The notes beneath the pieces are model-generated. The model was not told the DNA's origin. It made no database searches and was given only the letters and a program-made list of their open reading frames with translations. The position numbers were made by a program, and so were the translations under genes. This document shows positions 29,882-41,202 of a stretch of DNA of 64,000 nt, one piece after another. The stretch lies in assembly GCF_008033445.1 (NCBI RefSeq), contig NZ_VNKO01000010.1, positions 1 through 64,000 of the forward strand, written 5' to 3'. Numbering within the stretch: position 1 is the first letter of the stretch; every line of letters begins with the position of its first letter. The DNA is from Vulcaniibacterium gelatinicum. Lineage in GTDB: Bacteria > Pseudomonadota > Gammaproteobacteria > Xanthomonadales > Xanthomonadaceae.

Positions 29882-32068
29882 CTACAGGGTCTTGATCTTC
29901 CCGCTGCGGATCATTTCCTGCGCCCACGCCGCCGAGGCCGCGAACTCGCGCCGCATCGACTCGAGCTCGGAGGGCGTCAGGTCCCGGACGATCCTTGAGG
30001 GTGAGGAGGAAGCGGGCTTCGGACTCGGTGAGGCCGTCGAAGCCGTGGCCGAACTGCTCGCGCCACCAAGGCTCGAGGGCACCGTATCGTTCACGGAGGC
30101 GGGCGAGTTGCGCATTGGACAAGGCGAGCTTGGCACTGTAGCCCTTGCCGGTCAACGCCGAGGCCAGCAGCACCCGCCCGCCATGATCCTCGAGGTGGGT
30201 CTTGAGCTGGGCCAGCGTCCCGCCTTGGGTCAGGGTGTCGTCGAGGATCAGGTAGTCCCCCGGCTCGACCGGGCCTTCGAACCGGGGTGGGTTCGCCAGC
30301 CGGTGGAAGCCGCCGCTGCCGCCGCGGCTGACCTGCTGGGCCTGCCGCGGCGGCTGAACCGGATGTCGGCATTCCCGGGATCGAACGTCCCCCGGTTCTC
30401 GCTCGCGCTCTTGACCTGCGTGGGCTCGAACGCGATCCACTGGCCGATCTCGGGCAGGTGGATGCCGTCGAAGCCCTGCCGTTGCAGCCGTGCCCGCAGG
30501 GCGCGCGCCTCGTCCTGCGACTCGATCGCCATCAGCGCATCGAGGGTCATGGCCTTCGGGTTCCGGATCGCGAGCACCGCATCGATCACCCGCTCGTCGG
30601 CCGGGACGCCGTCGGCCGCTTTCTCGGCATAGCGCTGCGCCTTGGCGCGGTCCTCGGCGAAGAAGAACCCGAGGGGGGCGGTCATGTGCCCGGTGCTGGC
30701 GGCCAGGCGGCCCTTGTCGAACGCCCAAAACGCCTCCGCGGTGCCGTGATAGACCACCTTCGGCGAGCCGTCCGGGTTGACCACCTGGGACCGGCCGAAC
30801 CAGCGGCGGAAGGGCTCCGCGTCGAAGGCGGGGGCGACCTTGAACCGGGCCCCGCCTGCCGCGCGCAGCGACGGTGCCAGCGCGCGCGCATCGCCCTCCA
30901 CGGCCCGGCGGGCACGCCGCAGCAGGTGCGCCAGCTCGGCGTCGGTGACCTGGCCGGCCAGCGTGGTGAAGCCGTGGCGCCGCAGCCAGGCCCGGATCGC
31001 ACCGAAGAACTCGACCAGGCGCTGGCGCAGGGTCGGCGGCAGCCGGTTCTGCCGCTCGGCCATGTGCGCCAGCAGCTCGTCGAATAGGACGGCGGCCTGC
31101 TGTGCCTCGCTGAGGCGGTCGTCACGGCGCAGGGCTTGGTACGCCGACAGATCGATGTCATGGGCCCGGGCATAGCGCAGGATGCCGCCCCAGCCGCCAA
31201 TGGCATTGACCAGCCGGCGCACCTGGCGTGGCGTGTCGTCACCGAACACCAAGCGCAGGCCGTGGTGGCCGAGCACCTCGTGGAACAGCGTGGTCTCGAC
31301 GTCCAGCCGATCACGCAGGTTGGCCCTGACCAGGTAGACCGTGTTGTCGAGCAGGGAGTACACCCCGCGCACATCGGAGCCATCCGATCCCATGCGGCGG
31401 AAGATCCGCACGATCGGCTCGGGTAGGTCTTCGGCACGCTCCACCGTGCGGATCGGCGGTGCATTCACCCACCGCGCCGAGATCGTTTCGACCACGGCAT
31501 CCACGTCGAAGTCCGGCGTGTCCGGCGCCGCGTCCGGCGCCGCGCGCATCCTCCATTCAGGCCGCGGATCGTGCTTGACGGCCTCGCGCAGTTGCGCTAG
31601 GGTCAGGTGCGTCGGGGTTGCGCCTGCTTTGGCAGCAGGAATGCCCCCCGAATCAAGCCCCGCCCCGGCGGGGCTTGTGCTTTCCAGGATCTCCGAGTTC
31701 TGGAGGTCGTACAGGAACAGCCCGCCGCCCGCGTCATGGGCGACCACCCGCGCGATCCGCAAGTCGCCCCCAATGCGCACCGGGGCATAGAGCGTTGCCC
31801 AGCGTTGCCGCCGGTCACGTGCGATTTCCGAGGTTTCGATCCTGGCCACAACCCCCTGCTTGGTGATCGCCGGCAGGGCCGCCAGCAACTCGATCGCCTC
31901 GGGGCGCGCGCTCCACGCCTTCAGCTCGCGGTTGCCGCGACTGGAAAAAGCGAAGACCAGCCCGGTGCGGGCATTCGTCAGGCGGGTGCCGCGCTGCCGC
32001 ATGCGTTCGAGCCAGGCAAAGGCGCGGCTTCGTGCCAACGCGCATGCACGTTTGGCCTTGACCGAGCC
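29882..32068 (-). pseudogene. Polyvalent protein of phage/conjugative element, broken
   Basis: Remains of a large multi-domain polyvalent protein of the kind carried by phages and conjugative elements and delivered with their DNA. The main frame (32038 to 30248) has a zinc-peptidase-like motif HEVLGHHG near residue 254 and an ADP-ribosyltransferase-like segment VVYHGTAEAFWAFD near 425, ending with GNADIRFSRRG. The sequence then continues in other frames: a phosphoribosyltransferase-like DYLILDDTLTQGGTLAQLK, and after a further shift near 30000, IVRDLTPSELESMRREFAA to the stop at 29882. The 5' end is also lost: reading upstream meets a TGA inside the degenerate CRISPR repeat. It is non-functional as read. 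Confidence 0.75.
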
Positions 32069-32104
32069 GCTTCAATGAGTCCTCGGGATCACGCCGCGGA
32101 TAAC
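32069..32104 (-). repeat. Degenerate terminal CRISPR repeat
   Basis: A 36-nt copy of the array repeat with four differences (positions 12, 15, 19 and 34 in plus-strand reading), one of which damages the hairpin. Degeneracy at the trailer end is usual. It is now separated from the array by the attC cassette at 32104-32392. Without that insertion, 36 bp (32394-32429), a normal spacer length, would separate it from the first intact repeat. Confidence 0.88.
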
Positions 32105-32156
32105 ACCTGAGTTAAGCCGCGCCGCGAAGCGGCGTGGCTTGAATGAACAGTTGGGC
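32098..32156 (-). other. Integron attC site (59-base-element type)
   Basis: A 59-bp imperfect palindrome. On the minus strand it starts with GCCCAAC (R'' core RYYYAAC, 32150-32156) and ends with G|TTATCC (R' core, 32098-32104). The central stem AAGCCGCGCCGC / GCGGCGTGGCTT closes over a GAA loop (32114-32140), very close to the attC of aadA-type cassettes. The cassette start at 32392 reads TTGGGC, so the circular form would recreate GTTGGGC, a perfect complement of GCCCAAC. Integron integrases act on such folded single strands. No integrase gene is in the window. Confidence 0.78.
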
Positions 32157-32392
32157 CGCAACACAAGGACGCCGGGGTGTAACTGGAAGCTACTTGCTGT
32201 GGTCTGGCATGGCATAAAGAGTCTCCGACTTCTCAGCTCGAGATGTCACTGGCGCATCGCGTGCTCCATCGGAGACTTGCCGTGCTGCCATGAACCGGGG
32301 GCGCGATCCAGCGAACTCGTTGGCCTTCCGGGGTTCAGCACGGCAGAGGAAGACTAACTCATGCGCCTACCGATAGTCTTTTTGCAGCCCAA
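32104..32392 (-). mobile_element. 289-bp integron gene-cassette-like insertion
   Basis: The unit runs on the minus strand from TTGGGC (32392) to the G of the attC core (32104). Its left boundary falls after a 36-bp spacer and a G, and its right boundary after the first base of the terminal CRISPR repeat, as expected for integrase-mediated insertion at a G^TT secondary site. The only sizeable cassette-strand ORF starting with ATG is 33 codons (32291-32190, MAARQVSDGARD...), open upstream without a start. A plus-strand ORF at 32139-32357 overlaps the attC and is not credible. The cassette therefore appears to lack a recognisable gene. Confidence 0.7.
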
Positions 32393-32429
32393 CCCCGGCT
32401 TACAGCGCCAACACGGCGCAGCCAAGGAT

Positions 32430-35400
32430 GCTTCAATGAGGCCGCGGCATCACGCCGCGGATCACTCGCGCGCCGCGCGCTGCTCGCCACCGACCGACCG
32501 CTTCAATGAGGCCGCGGCATCACGCCGCGGATCACATGAAGGCCCGCGGGCGCAAGAGCGCCGGCGAAGTCGCTTCAATGAGGCCGCGGCATCACGCCGC
32601 GGATCACCGGTTACGCCGCAGCCAGTGCCACAACCAGAGCACGGGAGCTTCAATGAGGCCGCGGCATCACGCCGCGGATCACTGCCTTCGCCCGCTGGCA
32701 GCGGGGAGTCCCCGCAGGAGGCTTCAATGAGGCCGCGGCATCACGCCGCGGATCACCGCACGGGGACACCGGGGATGGTGATGCCGGCCGCGCTTCAATG
32801 AGGCCGCGGCATCACGCCGCGGATCACCGGTCGTGGCGCTCAAGGCCGCGCTGTTCGGCGAGTCGCTTCAATGAGGCCGCGGCATCACGCCGCGGATCAC
32901 TGCGCATCACTGGTTGGTTGTGCCCCATCATGGCGCTTCAATGAGGCCGCGGCATCACGCCGCGGATCACTCCCCGGCCAGTGGATGGGCACCTACGAGT
33001 CCTGTGCTTCAATGAGGCCGCGGCATCACGCCGCGGATCACGAAGGATGCGCCGGAGCGAGCCAGTCTGCCGCCGAAGTGGCTTCAATGAGGCCGCGGCA
33101 TCACGCCGCGGATCACTGCGGACAGTAAGCGGTCCATGAGCTGAGTGAGAAGGCTTCAATGAGGCCGCGGCATCACGCCGCGGATCACTCCGGGTGCAGC
33201 GCCGCCCCCTCCGCGCCCGGCGTGGCTTCAATGAGGCCGCGGCATCACGCCGCGGATCACGCGCGAGCGCCATCACCACGAATGCCCGGTGGCAATGGCT
33301 TCAATGAGGCCGCGGCATCACGCCGCGGATCACTGCGTCACGCGCTCCGCGCTGGAGCTGCGAGTGCTCGCTTCAATGAGGCCGCGGCATCACGCCGCGG
33401 ATCACCCGTACGACGGCGCGACCGCGACCTTGGCCCGTAGGCTTCAATGAGGCCGCGGCATCACGCCGCGGATCACGCTGCGTAGGCCCGCGCGCGAGTG
33501 ATAAGGCTTTCGTGCTTCAATGAGGCCGCGGCATCACGCCGCGGATCACAGCCCGGCCGGCACCCGCCGGCGGTGAGTAGCCGGCAGCTTCAATGAGGCC
33601 GCGGCATCACGCCGCGGATCACGGGCCGAGGCCGCCGGCGCGGCCGTCAGCCTCGGCTAGCTTCAATGAGGCCGCGGCATCACGCCGCGGATCACGGCCT
33701 CCGCGCACCGCAGCGGCTGGGAGGGGCCGCTCGGGCTTCAATGAGGCCGCGGCATCACGCCGCGGATCACCTGGCCGAGAAGAGGCCGACAGCGAGACGA
33801 TGCGGCGGCTTCAATGAGGCCGCGGCATCACGCCGCGGATCACGCTGCGTAGGCCCGCGCGCGAGTGATAAGGCTTTCGTGCTTCAATGAGGCCGCGGCA
33901 TCACGCCGCGGATCACCACTCACGCTGGACACGGACGGAGATCCGGTGCGCCTGGCTTCAATGAGGCCGCGGCATCACGCCGCGGATCACAGTTCCGAGG
34001 AGCTGATCCAGAGATTCGGGAACAAGTCGCTTCAATGAGGCCGCGGCATCACGCCGCGGATCACATGGATCGTCATGCGCAACTGCGCATCGAAAATGAA
34101 CGGCTTCAATGAGGCCGCGGCATCACGCCGCGGATCACAGTTCCGACTTCGCTGCACTGGCGCTGCAGCATCTGCTTCAATGAGGCCGCGGCATCACGCC
34201 GCGGATCACCAGCTGGGAGGACTGATTTTGGCCGCGATCAGGAATGCTTCAATGAGGCCGCGGCATCACGCCGCGGATCACAGGCGGGCGAGCCTACGAG
34301 CAGACAGGAAGCAAAGGGCTTCAATGAGGCCGCGGCATCACGCCGCGGATCACCTTCTTCCTCAAGTTCTGACATCTGGGCCTGTAAATGCTTCAATGAG
34401 GCCGCGGCATCACGCCGCGGATCACCCCGGCTGCGCTGCGGGTGCATGGTGGACCTGGCGGTGCTTCAATGAGGCCGCGGCATCACGCCGCGGATCACCC
34501 CCTCGGTCAAGTTACCTTCACCCCGCCGGCAAGAATGCTTCAATGAGGCCGCGGCATCACGCCGCGGATCACTAGTCAACCTCAAAAAAACATCAAGAAA
34601 TACGTTCTGGCTTCAATGAGGCCGCGGCATCACGCCGCGGATCACCGCTGTATCGCGCCGTGGTCGAGCGCATCAATGCGCTGGCTTCAATGAGGCCGCG
34701 GCATCACGCCGCGGATCACTGCCTAGGGCGCCAAAATTGAAGTTGTAGGTTGTAAAGCTTCAATGAGGCCGCGGCATCACGCCGCGGATCACCGCCACGC
34801 TGCGCGAGGTGGAGGCGGCGGCGCGGCAGCTTCAATGAGGCCGCGGCATCACGCCGCGGATCACGGACTTTCATCGTCGCTCGTCGAATTCCAAAGTTCT
34901 GCTTCAATGAGGCCGCGGCATCACGCCGCGGATCACGGCCGCGCCGCGGGCCGCAGCTCCATGCCATCGACGGCTTCAATGAGGCCGCGGCATCACGCCG
35001 CGGATCACAGGATCGCCAACGAGGACTGACCCCTCCCACCCCTACTGCTTCAATGAGGCCGCGGCATCACGCCGCGGATCACACGCCACCTCTGAAGCCC
35101 CCCTGCCCGGAGCATGGCGCTTCAATGAGGCCGCGGCATCACGCCGCGGATCACGCTACACACTCGCGTTCGCTGTCGGCCTCTTTGCTACGCTTCAATG
35201 AGGCCGCGGCATCACGCCGCGGATCACTTCACCTGGGCGCTGCACGCCATCCACTTTGGCAAATGCTTCAATGAGGCCGCGGCATCACGCCGCGGATCAC
35301 CTGCCGGCGCACGATGGCGTCGCGCACGCGGGTCTGGCTTCAATGAGGCCGCGGCATCACGCCGCGGATCACCGAGCGCGATGGGGATGCGTTTGAGAGT

Positions 35401-38400
35401 GAGCGCATTGCTTCAATGAGGCCGCGGCATCACGCCGCGGATCACGACCCGCCTTGCCCACTGGACGCCATCAAACCGCAGCTTCAATGAGGCCGCGGCA
35501 TCACGCCGCGGATCACCCTCGATCGGCACGAAGAGGAAGGACTGATCGCGCAAGCTTCAATGAGGCCGCGGCATCACGCCGCGGATCACCCGGCCCGGAC
35601 CTACGTGCACGTGCGATGCATCGGCGCTTCAATGAGGCCGCGGCATCACGCCGCGGATCACTACAACGCGGTCGCGAACGCCGTCACCGGCCTGACGCAG
35701 CTTCAATGAGGCCGCGGCATCACGCCGCGGATCACGGAACAGCGTGGAGAACAGACATGAGCGCCGTCATCAGCTTCAATGAGGCCGCGGCATCACGCCG
35801 CGGATCACGGCCAACCTGAGCGGGGCCAGTTTCACCGGCACGGTGCTTCAATGAGGCCGCGGCATCACGCCGCGGATCACCTCGGCAGACATCCCCATGT
35901 CGGCGCGGTAGATTAGCGCTTCAATGAGGCCGCGGCATCACGCCGCGGATCACGTCCCGTGTCTCGGGGTGGGTGGCGATGGACACGTCCGAGCTTCAAT
36001 GAGGCCGCGGCATCACGCCGCGGATCACGGGCGGCGAAAAGTGCTCTTGAACGGGCGCGAATTGCTTCAATGAGGCCGCGGCATCACGCCGCGGATCACC
36101 CGTTCCAGTGCAGCCACGATCCGGCTCCGGTCGTAGCTTCAATGAGGCCGCGGCATCACGCCGCGGATCACCAGACGGCCGCTGGGTGCTGACCATGAGC
36201 ACCGCGTCGCTTCAATGAGGCCGCGGCATCACGCCGCGGATCACCCGCAGCCGCAGGCGAAACACCTGTTCCTGCGCGTCGCTTCAATGAGGCCGCGGCA
36301 TCACGCCGCGGATCACCTGGATCGTGCTGACGCTGGCGCTCGCGAGGAGTAGCTTCAATGAGGCCGCGGCATCACGCCGCGGATCACGGGCTCAAGCGCC
36401 GCATCCCGTTCGCGCTGGAGTTGCGGCTTCAATGAGGCCGCGGCATCACGCCGCGGATCACTGACCGATGCCCTACGTCTCGCTCCTGCAGCTCGCCGCT
36501 TCAATGAGGCCGCGGCATCACGCCGCGGATCACGTGCCAATTTCCAGCGCCAGCAGTCCGAGTGCGGGCTTGCGCTTCAATGAGGCCGCGGCATCACGCC
36601 GCGGATCACCGCCGGCATTCGTGCCATTGCCAGTGAAGTTATTGAGCTTCAATGAGGCCGCGGCATCACGCCGCGGATCACTCGTCGTTGCAGGTCACGT
36701 CCAGACTGTCAGGGTCAGCTTCAATGAGGCCGCGGCATCACGCCGCGGATCACGCCCCGTGATCTGAATCAGTCCGCGTCCGCGGTATCGGCTTCAATGA
36801 GGCCGCGGCATCACGCCGCGGATCACCCCGGTTTGTCCCTTGGTCCCAGTCGGCCCCATGGTGCTTCAATGAGGCCGCGGCATCACGCCGCGGATCACAA
36901 CTTGTCGAAGCTCTTTTCCTCGCTCCGCCGCATGCTTCAATGAGGCCGCGGCATCACGCCGCGGATCACCTGCACAACGTGCTGCAGCGCAACAACGCAT
37001 CCGACGCTTCAATGAGGCCGCGGCATCACGCCGCGGATCACGTACGCCCGGGATCCGGACGTGGATGTGCGCCCGGCGCTTCAATGAGGCCGCGGCATCA
37101 CGCCGCGGATCACCACGCGCCGGTCTTTCCCGGCGTCAGCGGGGGCCTAGCTTCAATGAGGCCGCGGCATCACGCCGCGGATCACTGGCAGTCGAAGTGC
37201 TAGCAAATTCATTGTACGGGATGCTTCAATGAGGCCGCGGCATCACGCCGCGGATCACAGCCGGAGGTGCAGCTGCTGGCCCAGCTGTTGGGCAAGGCTT
37301 CAATGAGGCCGCGGCATCACGCCGCGGATCACGGCGCGGCTGCGAATCAGTGCGGTTTCGACGATTCTGCTTCAATGAGGCCGCGGCATCACGCCGCGGA
37401 TCACCGCACGAGTCTCAGCGTGGCGTCCGCAAGCCCTGCACGCTTCAATGAGGCCGCGGCATCACGCCGCGGATCACGTCACCTTCTGCGCATTGCTCTC
37501 CAGTGCTGGCCGCATGCTTCAATGAGGCCGCGGCATCACGCCGCGGATCACGCCGCGCAGTCGCTTTTTCGCACGGTCATGTTAGCAGCTTCAATGAGGC
37601 CGCGGCATCACGCCGCGGATCACTTCCGCGCTAGGTTGTTTGAGCTATACAGACTGCCGCAGCTTCAATGAGGCCGCGGCATCACGCCGCGGATCACTCT
37701 TTCTGATGATGACGTATTTGTTTCTGCAGACAGCTTCAATGAGGCCGCGGCATCACGCCGCGGATCACCGCCACGAAGGCTTTAGTTTAATGGCTTCTTT
37801 GTTGACGCTTCAATGAGGCCGCGGCATCACGCCGCGGATCACACCGCGCGCGGCCTATCCAAGAGACCGTGACAGCGTCAGCTTCAATGAGGCCGCGGCA
37901 TCACGCCGCGGATCACTTCGATAAAGCGACAGAAGCCGACAGGCTTCCGTCTCGGCTTCAATGAGGCCGCGGCATCACGCCGCGGATCACGACCGTAATC
38001 GGATTGACGAATCTTGATGCCGACAGCTTCAATGAGGCCGCGGCATCACGCCGCGGATCACCTGGGGGATGTGTTCTCCCGGTTCAACAAGTTCTATGCT
38101 TCAATGAGGCCGCGGCATCACGCCGCGGATCACCCTTGCGCGAGCTTGAGGTCGAACTCGCCAAGCGAGCTTCAATGAGGCCGCGGCATCACGCCGCGGA
38201 TCACTCATTCAATCGCCAGACCGACCCAGACACGAACGGCGCTTCAATGAGGCCGCGGCATCACGCCGCGGATCACCCCTGGTCGGGTGGGCGGGTGTAC
38301 TCAAGTTCGATGCTTCAATGAGGCCGCGGCATCACGCCGCGGATCACACGCTAGCGCGGCACTACGCGCTGCCTTGCGCGCCGCTTCAATGAGGCCGCGG

Positions 38401-38852
38401 CATCACGCCGCGGATCACAAGATCGGGATTGGATTGCTCGATCTCCCGCAGCAAGCTTCAATGAGGCCGCGGCATCACGCCGCGGATCACAGGTCACGAA
38501 TAGCCTGCTCTCGCCGCGCGTAAGCCGCTTCAATGAGGCCGCGGCATCACGCCGCGGATCACGCCGGAATCGTACTCTCGCGTCGTCGCCCTGGCGGCGC
38601 TTCAATGAGGCCGCGGCATCACGCCGCGGATCACCAACAGCGGTGCTCCACGTCAGTTCAGCTCCGCACCAGCTTCAATGAGGCCGCGGCATCACGCCGC
38701 GGATCACGCTCACGCGGCCGGCCAGGTCATGCATCGAGTCAAGGCTTCAATGAGGCCGCGGCATCACGCCGCGGATCACGATGCGAGGTCGGCCGAACAG
38801 ATATCAGACGCGCTATGCTTCAATGAGGCCGCGGCATCACGCCGCGGATCAC
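32430..38852 (-). CRISPR. CRISPR array, subtype I-G, 89 repeats and 88 spacers
   Basis: Eighty-nine apparently identical 36-nt repeats were counted by position, from 32430-32465 to 38817-38852, with spacers of 34 to 40 nt. In plus-strand reading the repeat starts GCTTCAATGAGG and ends GCCGCGGATCAC. On the minus strand it carries the CCGCGGC-GTGAT-GCCGCGG hairpin and ends in CATTGAAGC, the ATTGAA-type 3' handle of type I crRNAs. Transcription is therefore leftward, with the leader at 38853-39087 beside cas2 and the newest spacers near 38800. The degenerate repeat at 32069 marks the old end. One spacer occurs twice (33477-33513 and 33844-33880). Confidence 0.98.
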
Positions 38853-39087
38853 AGCCCCGCCGCATCCGCTTGCCGAACAAGGCATTTGCGCCTTGTTGAC
38901 GAGCGGTGTGCGATGCGGCGGGGGTCGGTTGCCGGCTTCGCGAGACAGCAGCCGAAGATTACGCGCCAACATCCGGATTTTCAAAGAGCTCGCGCCCGCG
39001 AGCGGTGGCCGGGGGTGCGCTTCGTCCCGGAGCGCTCGCGGGGCAGCGGCGCCTAGGAGCATAACCGGGCGGGCGGCGGGGGGCATG
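38853..39087 (-). promoter_or_regulatory. CRISPR leader between cas2 and the first repeat
   Basis: A 235-bp gene-free region in which the array promoter and the adaptation signal should lie. Immediately next to the first repeat is a nested inverted repeat: outer 12-bp arms CCCCGCCGCATC (38855-38866) and GATGCGGCGGGG (38912-38923) enclose an 8-bp hairpin AACAAGGC / GCCTTGTT (38876-38897). Nearer cas2 a 10-bp inverted repeat CCCGCGAGCG / CGCTCGCGGG (38995-39042) may end the cas transcript. The AT-richer stretch around 38950-38985 could hold the promoter; no clear -35/-10 pair was assigned. Confidence 0.7.
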
Positions 39088-39378
39088 TCAGACGATCACG
39101 GGTTCGCGGGCGACCGGTTCGAACTTGCCGCCGAGGGTGGTCACGCGGGGCTTGACCTTGTCGGCGGGGCCCAGGTCAATGACCAGCAGGGCGTCGGTCT
39201 GGCGGGCGATGGCACCGTCCAGCAGTTGCAGCATCTCCGCGTGCCGGCGCCTGCTCAGGCGGCACTGGAACACGGACAGTTGCAACCATTCGCCGTAGCC
39301 GTTCATGAGCCGGAACACCTTGCGCCAGCGCTTGGGGTCGCGGATGTCGTAAGTCACCAGGTACAGATGATCGTCCAT
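39088..39378 (-). CDS. cas2: CRISPR-associated endoribonuclease/adaptation protein Cas2
   Basis: The 96-residue product has the Cas2 ferredoxin-like start [20 protein letters not shown] with the metal-binding Asp after strand beta1, then the [14 protein letters not shown] strand and a C-terminal [11 protein letters not shown]. Cas2 dimers bridge two Cas1 dimers in the spacer integrase. It lies 25 bp after cas4-cas1 and is the last gene before the leader. Confidence 0.96.
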   Translation of the reverse strand: MDDHLYLVTYDIRDPKRWRKVFRLMNGYGEWLQLSVFQCRLSRRRHAEMLQLLDGAIARQTDALLVIDLGPADKVKPRVTTLGGKFEPVAREPVIV

Positions 39379-39403
39379 TGCGGTCTCACCGGTTGCGACG
39401 CGG

Positions 39404-41125
39404 TCAGCGGGTGGTGAAGTTCGGATAGTCGGGCAGCTCGCCGAGCAGGTGACGCCCGAGCAGCCTGGCTTGCAGCTCGATCAACCTGCGGTAGTCGAGG
39501 CGGTAGCCGAACAGGGGGTGGGTGATTTCGTGGCCCAGGCGCCGTTCGAAGGCGGCGATGAAGCGCTTGCGGCCGTCCTGGGTCAGGTTGACGCTGCCTG
39601 CGGCGCTGACGAAATCGGTGGGATGGATCTCGCCGTTGTTGATCACCTGCACCACCACCGAATCCGCCAGCAGCGGGCGGAACGGTTCCATCAGGTCCAG
39701 CGCCAGCGCGGGGCGGCCGTAGCGCGGCTGGTGGTAGAAGCCGCGGAACGGGTCGAAACCCACCGCCTGCAGGGTCACGGTCAGGGTGCGCACCAGCAGG
39801 GTGTAGGCGAACGAGAGCATGGCGTTGACCGGATCGGTCGGCGGCCGGCGGTTGCGCTGGGTGAAGTCGAAGCGTTGCACCATGGGTTCATCGTCCGCCG
39901 CGGCCCGCAGCATGCCGCGGAAGTGGGCGAAGTAGATCGCCGCGGCGTTGCCCTCGATGCCGAGCAGGGCGTCCAGCGATTCGGCGCGCTCGGCCTGGCG
40001 CTGGATGCGCTTGAGATCGGCGATCGCGCGTTCCGGCCTGTCCTCCGGCTTCCAGTTGCGACGCAGCAGGGTGCGCTGGTTGGCGATCTTGGCGGCGACG
40101 AAGCCACGCGCCAGACGCAGGCAGGCACGCTCGTCGAAACTGGCGCGGTACTGGGCGGTGCGCAGTTCCACGTTCTTGTGGCCGTTGCCCACGGTGTGTC
40201 CGTGGAACCAGCCGCCGTAGCTGTGCCAGGTGACCGGGATGTCGCGCTGCATGAGTTCGGCCAGACATGGGGCGGTGACGTACACGTTGCCCATCAGCAC
40301 CACCTGCGAGACCTCGCCGATGCGCGCGGTGGCGAGCACGTTGTCGTCCTTGCTCACCTCCAGCACCTCGCCCTTTTTGCTCAGCTTGGCGTTGTGCTGC
40401 TGGACATACAGCGGCAGGGCCTCGTGCCGGGTGACGGCCAGCGGCCGCGGGGCCAGGTCCGGCTGCTGCTGCAGCCAGCGCACCTCGTCCGGCAGGCAGA
40501 TCGTCACCAGCGAGCAGCGCGGGCATTTCGGGCTGTCCTCCAGCGGCGGCGGGATGCGGCCGCCGGCCGCCATCGCGCGCAGCTCGGCGATCGCGCGCCG
40601 GGTCAGCGCGAGCAGTTCCTCGTCGAAGGGCACGCGCACGCGCTCGCGGCTCTCGACGTAGTAGATCGCGCCCTCCTCGCACACGTAGCCATGCTCGCGC
40701 AGCAGCAGCCCCTGCGCACACAGCTGCACACGTTCGGGGTCGTACACGCCGCGCGCGGTGTGCGGGCGTTTGCCGCGCTTGTAGTCCACCGGGATCACCA
40801 CGTTGCCCTCGCCCTCGATCAGGTCGAGCCGGGCGATGAGCCCCAGCTTGTTGGAGGACAGCGTGACCGAGCGGGCGTGGATCTCGATCCGCTCGGCCTG
40901 CGCGGTGTCCGCATCCGGCAGATCCCCGGCCGGCTTGTCCACCCGCTTGTGCCGGTGCCGGCCCTCGATCGTGTCGGCCGAGTCCATCCATTCGCCCTGC
41001 ACCCACATCAGGTACGCCAGCCGCGGGCAATACACATGCTCGTTGAGCATGCGCACCGGGATCGGCGGCTGGTCGCCGGACAGCTCGGGGAACGGCAGCT
41101 CGAGTTCGCCTTGCCTGGGCTCCAT
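39404..41125 (-). CDS. cas4-cas1: Cas4-Cas1 fusion protein
   Basis: A 573-residue fusion typical of subtype I-G. Residues about 20-215 are Cas4: Cys33, the RecB-type nuclease residues Asp101 ([11 protein letters not shown]) and Asp114/Lys116 (VDYKRG), and Cys201, Cys204 and Cys210 for the Fe-S cluster. The rest is Cas1, with [11 protein letters not shown] and the metal-binding His/Glu in [20 protein letters not shown]. Cas4 trims pre-spacers and selects the PAM; Cas1 integrates them at the leader. The ATG at 41125 has GGGAGGG six bases upstream; an ATG two codons earlier directly abuts that sequence and is less likely. Confidence 0.96.
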   Translation of the reverse strand: MEPRQGELELPFPELSGDQPPIPVRMLNEHVYCPRLAYLMWVQGEWMDSADTIEGRHRHKRVDKPAGDLPDADTAQAERIEIHARSVTLSSNKLGLIARLDLIEGEGNVVIPVDYKRGKRPHTARGVYDPERVQLCAQGLLLREHGYVCEEGAIYYVESRERVRVPFDEELLALTRRAIAELRAMAAGGRIPPPLEDSPKCPRCSLVTICLPDEVRWLQQQPDLAPRPLAVTRHEALPLYVQQHNAKLSKKGEVLEVSKDDNVLATARIGEVSQVVLMGNVYVTAPCLAELMQRDIPVTWHSYGGWFHGHTVGNGHKNVELRTAQYRASFDERACLRLARGFVAAKIANQRTLLRRNWKPEDRPERAIADLKRIQRQAERAESLDALLGIEGNAAAIYFAHFRGMLRAAADDEPMVQRFDFTQRNRRPPTDPVNAMLSFAYTLLVRTLTVTLQAVGFDPFRGFYHQPRYGRPALALDLMEPFRPLLADSVVVQVINNGEIHPTDFVSAAGSVNLTQDGRKRFIAAFERRLGHEITHPLFGYRLDYRRLIELQARLLGRHLLGELPDYPNFTTR

Positions 41126-41202
41126 GCGCATCCCTCCCTGGCGGCCGCCACGCCGCCATCCGGAGCGTTCACCGCGGGCGGCGCCGTGCCGCCGCGGCGG
41201 AA

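Noticed and set aside
32139..32357. 72-codon plus-strand ORF beside the array trailer
   Set aside because: It overlaps the attC stem, runs against the cassette direction and has no ribosome binding site.
33441..33916. Block duplication within the array as an explanation of the repeated spacer
   Set aside because: Spacers on both sides of the two copies differ, so a multi-unit duplication does not fit.
34075..34575. Repetitive protein-like ORFs (MRPRHHAADH / FNEAAASRRGS units) across the array
   Set aside because: They are translations of the CRISPR repeat in different frames, broken by spacers, not a repeat protein.
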